Shown here: positions 5,891 through 13,806 of the stretch, in pieces
Position numbering within the stretch: position 1 is the stretch's first letter
Layout: each line of letters begins with the position of its first letter
Assembly (NCBI GenBank): GCA_026983815.1
Contig: JALSTJ010000063.1
Span: 1-18,324 of the forward strand
From: Flavobacteriales bacterium
Lineage (GTDB): Bacteria > Bacteroidota > Bacteroidia > Flavobacteriales > Flavobacteriaceae
Length of the DNA: 18,324 nt
Direction: 5' to 3'
Position numbers and translations under genes: made by a program
The notes under the pieces: model-generated
Seen by the model: the letters and a program-made list of their open reading frames with translations, nothing else
Database searches by the model: none
Told to the model about the DNA's origin: nothing

Positions 5891-8878
5891 GAACAAGTTG
5901 TGGTTACCGCTTTAGGTATAAAGAGAGAAGAAAAAACCTTAGCTTATGCTGCGCAACAAGTAAAACAAAAAGAACTTAATGTAACACATAATGCAAACAT
6001 TAAAACTGCAATTGTTGGTAAAGTAGCAGGTGTTCAAATAAATGGTCAAGCAGGTTCCAAATTAGGAGCAGCAGGAAAAATTCGTATTAGAGGTGCAATT
6101 TCACTCACAAGTGATGATGAACCTTTGTATATTTTGGATGGAGTTCCTGTTGATGATCCAAATGACATTGATATGGACAATATAGTTTCGGTTAATGTTT
6201 TGAAAGGACCTTCAGCAACAGCATTATATGGGCAAAGAGCGGATGCCGGTGTAATTGTTTTGGAAAGTGCAAAAGGTAAAAAAAATACACTAAACGTTGA
6301 AGTAGGAACTTCGGTTACAATGGATAAAGTAGCTTACTTACCTAACTACCAAAATGAATATGGACAAGGTTATGATGGAGAAGCTGCGTGGTCTAATTTT
6401 GGAGACGAATTACCTATGAGTTCTTATCCTGCTTACTGGCAAGATTTTCAAGGTAAAAGATATATAAAATGGGATAATAATTATGCAGATGAAAGTTGGG
6501 GACCCAAGTTTGATGGACAAGAATATGTTCCTTGGTATGCCTGGTGGCCGGATAGCCCATATTATAAACAAACAGAAAAATATGAAGCCCAACCGGATAA
6601 TATCAAAAACTTTTTTGATACCGGAGTTTATATTAAATCCAATTTGGCAATTAGTGGAGGGGGAGAGAGTTATAATGCGAGATTTTCTTATTCAAGATTG
6701 AATATTAATGGTATTATTCCTTATACCGATATGAATAAAGACTTTGTTAATGCTAATTTGTCATATGATATTTCGCCTAAATTTCAGGTTAATTTGGGTC
6801 TTAATTTAACTTATTCAAAGATACATGGTGATTTTAATGATGATTATGGTAACCAAACTACCGGATCTTTTAACTCTTGGTTTGGACGTCAATTAGACAC
6901 AAAAAAGATGAGAGAATTAAAAGATTTAAAAACACCTGACGGTTATTCTGCATCATGGAATTGGTGGGGACCTGATTATTATGCATATTTTGGAGGAGAT
7001 TTTAAAAAACCTGCCTTTTGGTTTAATTCATACACTTGGTTAGAACATTATTCTAACCGCAATAAAAATGATAATATTACAGGGAAAGTTAACTTTGTAT
7101 ATAAAATTAATGACCGTTTAAGTTTTGACGCTACCGCAACCAGATATACAACTAATTTTCATAATAAATATACTTTAGATAATTTTCTAGCAATATCAGC
7201 TGCTCCGGATTTATATAATCCTTGGCAAAATGGATTTGGATTATATGACTCAAAATCCGATGAAGATAATTATTCAGCCAAATTGAATTATAAAAATAAA
7301 TTCGAAGATTTTGATGTTCAAGCTTTTGTTGGAGGAAATATCAGAAACAATAATTATTATAGAGTCTCTACACAAATGGATGTTACAGCCAATCAAGGCG
7401 GATTGGTTATTCCAGATGTTTATGTTTTTAGTAATGCCTCAGAAATTCCTGTAACTCAAAAATATACTTGGAAAAAACGAGTAAATAGTATTTTTACTAA
7501 ATTATCCGTAGGTTATAAAGACTTTTTGTATTTTGATGGAACTTACAGAAGAGACTGGAGTTCTGCATTGCCTGCTAATCATAATGGTTATGGTTATCCT
7601 TCTTTAGGTCTTTCATTTATTTTGAGTCAGTTAATGGAGAATCATGATGTTGTTTCATTTGCAAAATTACGTGCCAGTTGGGGACAAGTAGGTAATGATG
7701 TAAGAGCTTTGGCAATCAATCCTGCTTATACTATAGGTACAAAACCTGTAGGTGGTTCAGGATCATTGATTTATACATATAACCCAAATACATTGGTTGA
7801 TCCAAATATTAAACCGGCATTGAATACAGCAACAGAATTTGGGGCTGATTTGAAATTTTTGAACAACAGAATCGGATTTAGCGCCACTTATTATAATGAG
7901 TTAAGAACTGATGAAATTATCCCTATCAGTGTTTCTTCAACGACAGGTTATACAAGTTTCTTGACCAATGCAGGAGAAATACAAAGAAAAGGTATTGAAC
8001 TGACTTTGGATGGGGATATAATCAAACAAGCAGATAATGGTTTTAATTGGAAAATGGCCATTAATTTTGGAAAAAACAAAACTATGGTTAATAAAATAAG
8101 AGAAGATGTGCCAACTCTACAAGCACCTGGAGTTACCGGAGGTGATATTACACCCGCAGGTGCATCTAATCGTCCTGCCTTTGGTTTTGTTACTTTGGAA
8201 CATCATGAAGGTGAAGAATGGGGACAATTGAAAGGTACAGGTATTTTAAGAGATGCCAATGGAAATCCCGTTATAAATGATAATGGGACTTATGCTGTTA
8301 AACAAAATATGTATTTCGGAAGTATTTTGCCCGACTTTACCGGAGGTATTTTAAATTCCGTATCATATAAGGGTATATCTCTAACTGCTTCAATTGATTT
8401 CCAAAAAGGAGGAAAATTCTTCTCATTATCTGAAATGTGGGGAACTTATACCGGTCTATATGCTGAAACAGCAGGTAAAAATGACAAAGGAAATCCTAAA
8501 CGTGATGCAGTTGCTGATGGAGGTGGAGTTCATATTACCGGTGTAAAAGCTGATGGAACACCTTTCGATCAATATGTTGATGCTCATACTTGGGCGGCTC
8601 AGTGGTATTCACAAAGATTAGCCGAACCTTTTATTCATGATGCCAGCTATATTAAATTAAGAGAACTTGCTCTTTCATATGAACTTCCTAAAAAAGTATT
8701 AGGCAAATTTATAAAAGGACTTCAAGTTGGTGTAATTGGAAATAACCTTTGGTTAATTGCCGTTTCAAAAGACAATGTTCATGGATGGGATCCTTCTGAA
8801 CTTTCTCAAAATTACGGAGAAAACGGGCAGCTTCCCGGAACCAAAAGTTTTGGTATGAATGTAAAATTAAAATTCTAA
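5585..8878 (+). CDS. SusC/RagA-family TonB-linked outer-membrane transporter (copy 1)
   Basis: Forms the TonB-dependent outer-membrane channel that imports oligomers captured by its SusD partner. Length is 1097 residues, normal for SusC. Signal peptide 1-22 (cleaved before QEK). A carboxypeptidase-regulatory-like N-terminal domain (about 28-97: TGVVTEAG, PGVNVLIKGT, DFDGKYTI, VFSAVGYQ) is followed by a TonB-box-like segment LEQVVVTALG (102-111). The plug (about 112-235) has VAGVQI, IRIRGA, LYILDGVPV and LKGPSATALYG. The barrel fills the rest and ends in LKF. There is no STN domain, so it is not coupled to an anti-sigma factor by that route. The end of the plug reads ADAGVIVLESAKG where most SusC proteins, including copy 2, have GANGVxLITTKSG, so this copy is diverged there. 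The susD-1 start lies 4 bp downstream. The substrate is not evident. Confidence 0.95.
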   Translation: MGKKSNAFLTLLLVLVVQVVFAQEKVVTGVVTEAGTGEPLPGVNVLIKGTDKGAATDFDGKYTIKANPDDVLVFSAVGYQPVERKVGSATKIDVQLKSGTQLEQVVVTALGIKREEKTLAYAAQQVKQKELNVTHNANIKTAIVGKVAGVQINGQAGSKLGAAGKIRIRGAISLTSDDEPLYILDGVPVDDPNDIDMDNIVSVNVLKGPSATALYGQRADAGVIVLESAKGKKNTLNVEVGTSVTMDKVAYLPNYQNEYGQGYDGEAAWSNFGDELPMSSYPAYWQDFQGKRYIKWDNNYADESWGPKFDGQEYVPWYAWWPDSPYYKQTEKYEAQPDNIKNFFDTGVYIKSNLAISGGGESYNARFSYSRLNINGIIPYTDMNKDFVNANLSYDISPKFQVNLGLNLTYSKIHGDFNDDYGNQTTGSFNSWFGRQLDTKKMRELKDLKTPDGYSASWNWWGPDYYAYFGGDFKKPAFWFNSYTWLEHYSNRNKNDNITGKVNFVYKINDRLSFDATATRYTTNFHNKYTLDNFLAISAAPDLYNPWQNGFGLYDSKSDEDNYSAKLNYKNKFEDFDVQAFVGGNIRNNNYYRVSTQMDVTANQGGLVIPDVYVFSNASEIPVTQKYTWKKRVNSIFTKLSVGYKDFLYFDGTYRRDWSSALPANHNGYGYPSLGLSFILSQLMENHDVVSFAKLRASWGQVGNDVRALAINPAYTIGTKPVGGSGSLIYTYNPNTLVDPNIKPALNTATEFGADLKFLNNRIGFSATYYNELRTDEIIPISVSSTTGYTSFLTNAGEIQRKGIELTLDGDIIKQADNGFNWKMAINFGKNKTMVNKIREDVPTLQAPGVTGGDITPAGASNRPAFGFVTLEHHEGEEWGQLKGTGILRDANGNPVINDNGTYAVKQNMYFGSILPDFTGGILNSVSYKGISLTASIDFQKGGKFFSLSEMWGTYTGLYAETAGKNDKGNPKRDAVADGGGVHITGVKADGTPFDQYVDAHTWAAQWYSQRLAEPFIHDASYIKLRELALSYELPKKVLGKFIKGLQVGVIGNNLWLIAVSKDNVHGWDPSELSQNYGENGQLPGTKSFGMNVKLKF
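5610..5629 (+). other. Hairpin in susC-1 signal-peptide codons
   Basis: TAACGCT (5610-5616) can pair with AGTGTTA (5623-5629) across a 6-nt loop CTTATT, with one G-U pair. It starts 25 nt after the A of the start codon. The same hairpin with full Watson-Crick pairing is present at the matching place in susC-2. Confidence 0.4.
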
Positions 8879-8882
8879 AAAA

Positions 8883-10397
8883 ATGAAAGTATTAAAAAAT
8901 ATAATATTAGTTACAGTTCTTGCTCTTTCATTTGGGGCATGTAAAAATGTAGACTTTGGTGATATAAATAAAAACACTAACGGTCCTACTTCAACAGATC
9001 CTCAAACATTGCTTACTGCAGCAATGGTTAACTATGCCACACTTACCGGTAGAGAATATTTGATACGTCCTACCTTATATGTGCAGTATCAAACTCAGAA
9101 TGTTTATACAGACGAGATGTTGTATAACGAAGTAGCTTCATTTTGGGGGCAATATTATGCTAACGAATTGAGCGAGCTACAAGAAGTTATTGATTTTCTA
9201 GATAATCCTGATAACATTACCCCTACAGTTTTAACAAAAGGAGCTGTAGAAAATCAAAAAGGAGTGGCAATGATTTTTAAAGCGGTAGTTATTAAACGAG
9301 TTACAGATTTGTTTGGTAATGTGCCTTATAGTGAAGCAATAAAAGGTTTAAATGTTTTAACTCCTAAATATGATACTCAGGAAGATATTTATAAGTCTAT
9401 AATCGACGAAGTTAAACAAGCCAGAGATCTTATGGATGAAAGCAAACTGGGACCTGTGGGAGATATAGTTTACAATGGAGACATAACCAAATGGAAAAAA
9501 TTTGCTAATTCTTTTATTTTGGAAGCTTCTCTTCAACTTTCAAAAAAATATCCTGGAGTTTCTGGATATGCTTCTACCGAGTTTAATGCTGCTTTGTCCG
9601 ATCCAAATGGAGTTATTGAAGATATTTCGGATGAAGCTTGGTTTTCATTTTATAATGCAAGTCCGGGACAAAACAATCCTTGGTCTAGAAATAGAGCCAA
9701 AGATTATAATTTATCTAAAGAATTTACAGATGCTTTGCATGGATCTGGTAGTTTAAACCCTACATCAAATCATACTCCTGACTACCGATTGAAAATTTAT
9801 TCTACAGATTGGACTGCTGATGGAAGGCCTTATGGTTATGATGCAGTTCAATCAGGAGATGCACAAATGGATAAAACCTATTATTGGAATACTAGTGCTT
9901 CTTTGCCTTTAATGACAGCTTCTTATACTTATTTAAATAGGGCTGATGCCGCTAATTTAGGTTGGACATCAGAAAATGTTGCTAATATGCTAACAAATGG
10001 AATTGTTAAATCATACGAATCTTTAAATGAGTATAAATATAAAGTTAAGCCCAGTGACCCTGATATTGCAGATGCTAATGAATTACCCAATTATGCGCCG
10101 ATTTATGCTGCGGCTAGGGTTGTAGATGCAGGAAATACATCATTCGCACAAGTTATTGCTGAAGAAAAATGGGTGTCGTTATTTCCACAAGGTTTCAAGG
10201 CTTGGTCCGAATGGAGAAGAACAGGTTATCCCCAGCTAACACCTGCACATGATTATTTGAATGATGGAAATATCCCTAGGAGATATATTTATCCATCTGA
10301 TGAATCCAGTTTGAATGGTGATAATTATAATCAGGGAGTAAATGCTTTGGTTCCCCCTGTTGATAGTAATACAAGTAAAGTTTGGTGGGATCAATAA
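8883..10397 (+). CDS. SusD/RagB-family surface lipoprotein (partner of SusC copy 1)
   Basis: A 504-residue lipoprotein that acts as the substrate-binding lid on its SusC channel. The signal sequence MKVLKNIILVTVLALSFGAC carries a lipobox (FGAC) with the lipidated cysteine at position 20. It resembles the SusD-like families with TPR-type helices: DLFGNVPYSEA, PKYDTQEDIYKSIIDEV and NGDITKWKKFANS are familiar conserved stretches. Near the C-terminus EEKWVSLFPQGFKAWSEWRR (427-446) followed by TGYP is a typical SusD end. It starts 4 bp after the susC-1 stop and is clearly cotranscribed. A strong hairpin terminator follows 23 bp after the stop. Binding residues are too variable in the family for me to read a substrate. 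Confidence 0.93.
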   Translation: MKVLKNIILVTVLALSFGACKNVDFGDINKNTNGPTSTDPQTLLTAAMVNYATLTGREYLIRPTLYVQYQTQNVYTDEMLYNEVASFWGQYYANELSELQEVIDFLDNPDNITPTVLTKGAVENQKGVAMIFKAVVIKRVTDLFGNVPYSEAIKGLNVLTPKYDTQEDIYKSIIDEVKQARDLMDESKLGPVGDIVYNGDITKWKKFANSFILEASLQLSKKYPGVSGYASTEFNAALSDPNGVIEDISDEAWFSFYNASPGQNNPWSRNRAKDYNLSKEFTDALHGSGSLNPTSNHTPDYRLKIYSTDWTADGRPYGYDAVQSGDAQMDKTYYWNTSASLPLMTASYTYLNRADAANLGWTSENVANMLTNGIVKSYESLNEYKYKVKPSDPDIADANELPNYAPIYAAARVVDAGNTSFAQVIAEEKWVSLFPQGFKAWSEWRRTGYPQLTPAHDYLNDGNIPRRYIYPSDESSLNGDNYNQGVNALVPPVDSNTSKVWWDQ

Positions 10398-10420
10398 TAT
10401 ATAAATTTAATAAAATTTAT

Positions 10421-10451
10421 AAGGCTGTCTTTCAAGGCAGCCTTACTTTTT
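10421..10451 (+). terminator. Rho-independent terminator after susD-1
   Basis: AAGGCTGTC (10421-10429) pairs with GGCAGCCTT (10436-10444) in a 9-bp stem with one G-U pair and a 6-nt loop, followed by A, C and a run of five T. It closes the first SusCD operon and separates it from the second. Confidence 0.85.
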
Positions 10452-10473
10452 ATAAAAAAGTTTAGAATTTATA

Positions 10474-10505
10474 TTTGGATATTTAACTATTTATTAAGAT
10501 ATTTG
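10474..10505 (+). promoter_or_regulatory. Promoter of the susC-2/susD-2 operon
   Basis: TTTG (10474-10477), a 20-nt spacer, then GATATTTG (10498-10505): the same -7 octamer as the susC-1 promoter. A perfect TATATTTG box also exists at 10470-10477 but lacks a -33 partner. GTTTG-A-CAAAC (10507-10517), a small dyad, sits at the expected transcript start. The leader would be about 22 nt. Confidence 0.6.
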
Positions 10506-10533
10506 TGTTTGACAAACTCAAAAATAATAAAAG

Positions 10534-10839
10534 ATGAGAACAAAGTTTAATGTATTCTTAACGCTCTTACTAGCGTTAGTGGTGCAAATATCATTTGCAC
10601 AGGAAAAAGAAATCACAGGTGTGGTTACAGAGGCAGGTTCGGGAGATCCCATTCCGGGCGCCAATGTTGTTATAAAAGGAACCAATAAAGGTGCCGCTAC
10701 TGATTTTGACGGTAAATATACCATCAAAGCCAATCCCGGTGAGGTATTGGTGTTTTCAGTAGTTGGATACCAACCTGTAGAAAGAAAAGTTGGTAGTGCA
10801 AACACTATTAATGTTTCTTTAAAACAAGGAGATCAACTG
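10534..10839 (+). repeat. Paralogous 5' module shared with susC-1 (copy B)
   Basis: Partner of the module at 5585-5890: 78 of 102 residues identical by hand count, with many synonymous differences at the DNA level but some unbroken identical tracts (10777-10801). The high protein identity with silent changes points to purifying selection, with possible local gene conversion. Confidence 0.8.
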
Positions 10840-13794
10840 ACTACGGTTGTTATTAATGCTATTGGTGTGGAAGTTAAAAAACGAACTGAAAAAGGTATTT
10901 CCACTTCAAAAGTAAAAGCCAAAGTTTTACAAACTACAGGTGAGCAAGACCCTATTGCTGCTTTATCGGGTAAAATGTCTGGTGTAAAAATTAACATGGC
11001 TTCCGGTGATCCGGGTGCATCTGCAAACATTGTTATTCGTGGACCTAAAACAATTTTGGGGTCTACGCAACCCTTGTTTGTTATAGATGGGATCCCTGTT
11101 AGAGGGGGATTGAGAAGTAGTTCTGTAGATGGAGTGGAAAGACCTTCAAAAATTGGAGATATTGACCCCAATGATATAGCTTCCGTTAAAATTCTTAAAG
11201 GTGCTGCTGCTGCTGCTTTATGGGGAACTGAAGGGGCTAATGGTGTTGTTTTAATCACTACTAAAAGTGGAAAATATGCAAAAAAAGGATCCATTGGTGT
11301 TTCCGTTAGTAGCTCTATTTCTTTTGATAGTGCTTTGACGAAATATCCATTACAAGATAAATTTGGACAAGGTTCAGCGGGTATCTGGTCTACGTCTTCT
11401 TTATCATGGGGAGATAAAATTTCCGATAGACCGGGCGGACCTGATGATGTGGATACTACAGGAGATTATTTTGTAGATCAAGATGGAAAAACTTGGTATC
11501 CAATTCTTACTAAAAAAAGTAAAGAAGTATTCAATAATAAAAACTATGATGCAGTGATTAATCAAGGCATGCAAATTAAAAATGGGATTCAATTGACTGC
11601 CGCTACTCAAAAAGCTTCTTATTTTTTAAGTATTAGCAATCTTAAAGATAATGGTATTTTTGAAAATAGTTATTATGATAGAACGACAGTTAACTTTAAC
11701 AATTCTATAAAACCATCGAAAAAATTAAAAATTACTACTAATTTCCAATATACAAATGCCAAACAAAATGCAATTCAAAAGGGATCTAATGTTTCTGGAT
11801 TATTATTAGGATTATACAGAACTCCTGCAGACTTTGATAATTCAGGTTATATAGGTACAAAATTTAAAAGTGATCCGAATCAACCCAATGTTTTAAAAAG
11901 TCAAAGATCTTATAGGAAACCTGTAGGTACAGATTATAAAAAAGGACCTGGTTATAATAATCCACTTTTTACAGAATATGTCCAAAAAAATCCATATAAA
12001 TCGAATCATGTTGTTACAGGAGTTAATTTATCTTATCAATTAAACGAGTGGTTAACCTTAATTGCTCGATCAGGTTTAGACTATGCTTCCAGTAAAGACG
12101 AAACATATTTTCCTATTCATAGTGGAAATTACCCTAAAGGAAATTATTCTTCAACTTTAAATAGTTATTATAGGATAAATAATGACTTTATTGGTCAAAT
12201 ATCTAAAAATTTAAATGATAAAATTAGTTTAGACTTATTAATGGGATTGAATTTTAGCCATTATAAAAGTGAATACTTAAATGGGTATTATGGAGATTTC
12301 TTATTAAACACTGATACACCTACAGATGATAATGCAGTAGATCAACAAAAAAATCCATATTTCAAAACATATATTATTAGAAAAACAGCAGGATATGGTT
12401 CTGCAACTTTTTCATATGACAATATGTTATTTACTACTCTAACGGGAAGAGGTGAGTATGCAAGTACTTTTGGAGATTTCATTTTTTATCCATCTGTTTC
12501 AGTAGCTTGGGATTTTAATAAAATTGATGCTTTAAAAGATAGTGAAGTTATTAACTCAGGAACTTTGAGAGCTAGTTTTGCAAAAGTTGGTAATGAACCG
12601 AATCCATATTTATTAGACACTTATTATGTGGGTGCCAATGATTCTGATGGATGGGGAGCCCAATGGTCAGCAAGTAGTTATGATGGTTCTATTTGGAGAG
12701 ATATTATTCAAGGTAATCCTAATATCAAACCTGAAACTACAACAGAGATTGAAGGAGGTATGGATTTAAGAATGTTTGATAGATTAAATTTAAACTTTAC
12801 ATATTATAATAGTAAATCTAAGGATTTGATATTATATGTTCCTCAGGCTGCATCTTCGGGCTATCAATATAAATGGGATAATGTTGCTTCCATGACAAAC
12901 AAAGGTATTGAACTGGAGTTGGGATATGATATCATCAAAAAAGATGATTTAAAATGGAATTTAGGAATGACTTATACACAAAATGATAATGTTGTTACAG
13001 ATTTGGCAGGATCTGACTATATAAGTTTAAATGGATTTACCAGTACTTCTTCTGGTGTTGCACAAGGAAAACCTTTTGGAGTTTTGAGATCAACCGACTT
13101 TGAACGTGATAATGAAGGTAATCTTGTATTAGATGCTAATGGATTTCCCAAAGCAGGAGAAAAAATATATGCTGGAGATCCAAATCCCGATTTCTTGGCT
13201 GGAATCCATACAGATTTATCTTATAAAGGCATTAAACTTAGAGTTTTGGTAGATGGTTCTTTTGGAGGGAAATCTTGGGATGGAACTACTGGAGCTTTAA
13301 CACATTTTGGTAGAACTTTAGAAACAGCTAATGAAGTAAATATCAGCGCTACAGATGCCACAACTATTGTAAATATTACAGGAGCTCCAGTTAACACTTT
13401 ATCTTATGCTCATTTAAATACAGACGGATCCTATACTGTTCGAGGTAATATTAAAGATTTTGGAGCAGGACCAGTTCTTTTAGATCAGGTATGGTATAAT
13501 ACTATAGGAAGTGGTTTTGGTCCTGTTGGTACACAATTCTTTAAAGATGCCACTTGGGTTAAATTACGTGAAGTAAGTTTGTCTTATTCTCTCAAAGCAG
13601 ATATTTTGAAAAAAGCTAAAATTAAATCAATTGATTTTGGTATTACCGGTAGAAATTTATGGTTATGGACTAAAGATAATTGGGGAATGGATCCAGAAAC
13701 CAATTTATCCGGTTCCAGTAAAGGGCGTGGTTTACAGTATTTTAACCACCCAACAACTAAATCTTTCTTATTTAGTACAAAAATTAACTTTTAA
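10534..13794 (+). CDS. SusC/RagA-family TonB-linked outer-membrane transporter (copy 2)
   Basis: A second TonB-dependent outer-membrane channel, 1086 residues. Signal peptide about 1-22 (MRTKFNVFLTLLLALVVQIS, then FAQ). The carboxypeptidase-regulatory-like domain (28-97) is nearly that of copy 1. TonB-box-like LTTVVINAIG (102-111) leads into the plug (about 112-250) with MSGVKI, IVIRGP, LFVIDGIPV and the canonical GANGVVLITTKSGK. The barrel follows and ends in KINF. The plug and barrel differ greatly from copy 1, so the two transporters should import different substrates. Five tandem GCT codons (11203-11217) encode an alanine run where the consensus has AAATAL, a possible slippage site. There is no STN domain. 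The gene has its own promoter and is followed after 12 bp by susD-2. Confidence 0.95.
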   Translation: MRTKFNVFLTLLLALVVQISFAQEKEITGVVTEAGSGDPIPGANVVIKGTNKGAATDFDGKYTIKANPGEVLVFSVVGYQPVERKVGSANTINVSLKQGDQLTTVVINAIGVEVKKRTEKGISTSKVKAKVLQTTGEQDPIAALSGKMSGVKINMASGDPGASANIVIRGPKTILGSTQPLFVIDGIPVRGGLRSSSVDGVERPSKIGDIDPNDIASVKILKGAAAAALWGTEGANGVVLITTKSGKYAKKGSIGVSVSSSISFDSALTKYPLQDKFGQGSAGIWSTSSLSWGDKISDRPGGPDDVDTTGDYFVDQDGKTWYPILTKKSKEVFNNKNYDAVINQGMQIKNGIQLTAATQKASYFLSISNLKDNGIFENSYYDRTTVNFNNSIKPSKKLKITTNFQYTNAKQNAIQKGSNVSGLLLGLYRTPADFDNSGYIGTKFKSDPNQPNVLKSQRSYRKPVGTDYKKGPGYNNPLFTEYVQKNPYKSNHVVTGVNLSYQLNEWLTLIARSGLDYASSKDETYFPIHSGNYPKGNYSSTLNSYYRINNDFIGQISKNLNDKISLDLLMGLNFSHYKSEYLNGYYGDFLLNTDTPTDDNAVDQQKNPYFKTYIIRKTAGYGSATFSYDNMLFTTLTGRGEYASTFGDFIFYPSVSVAWDFNKIDALKDSEVINSGTLRASFAKVGNEPNPYLLDTYYVGANDSDGWGAQWSASSYDGSIWRDIIQGNPNIKPETTTEIEGGMDLRMFDRLNLNFTYYNSKSKDLILYVPQAASSGYQYKWDNVASMTNKGIELELGYDIIKKDDLKWNLGMTYTQNDNVVTDLAGSDYISLNGFTSTSSGVAQGKPFGVLRSTDFERDNEGNLVLDANGFPKAGEKIYAGDPNPDFLAGIHTDLSYKGIKLRVLVDGSFGGKSWDGTTGALTHFGRTLETANEVNISATDATTIVNITGAPVNTLSYAHLNTDGSYTVRGNIKDFGAGPVLLDQVWYNTIGSGFGPVGTQFFKDATWVKLREVSLSYSLKADILKKAKIKSIDFGITGRNLWLWTKDNWGMDPETNLSGSSKGRGLQYFNHPTTKSFLFSTKINF
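10559..10578 (+). other. Hairpin in susC-2 signal-peptide codons
   Basis: TAACGCT (10559-10565) and AGCGTTA (10572-10578) pair perfectly over 7 bp with loop CTTACT. It starts 25 nt after the A of the start codon, exactly as in susC-1, where one G-C pair is replaced by G-U. Confidence 0.4.
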
Positions 13795-13806
13795 AAATTG
13801 ATAAAA

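Noticed and set aside
10833..11294. Minus-strand frame of 153 codons inside susC-2
   Set aside because: It lies wholly opposite conserved SusC plug codons; no family resemblance or promoter, so it is a shadow frame.
13798..13806. TTG start for susD-2
   Set aside because: Only three codons upstream of an ATG that gives a complete lipoprotein signal; the ATG is preferred.
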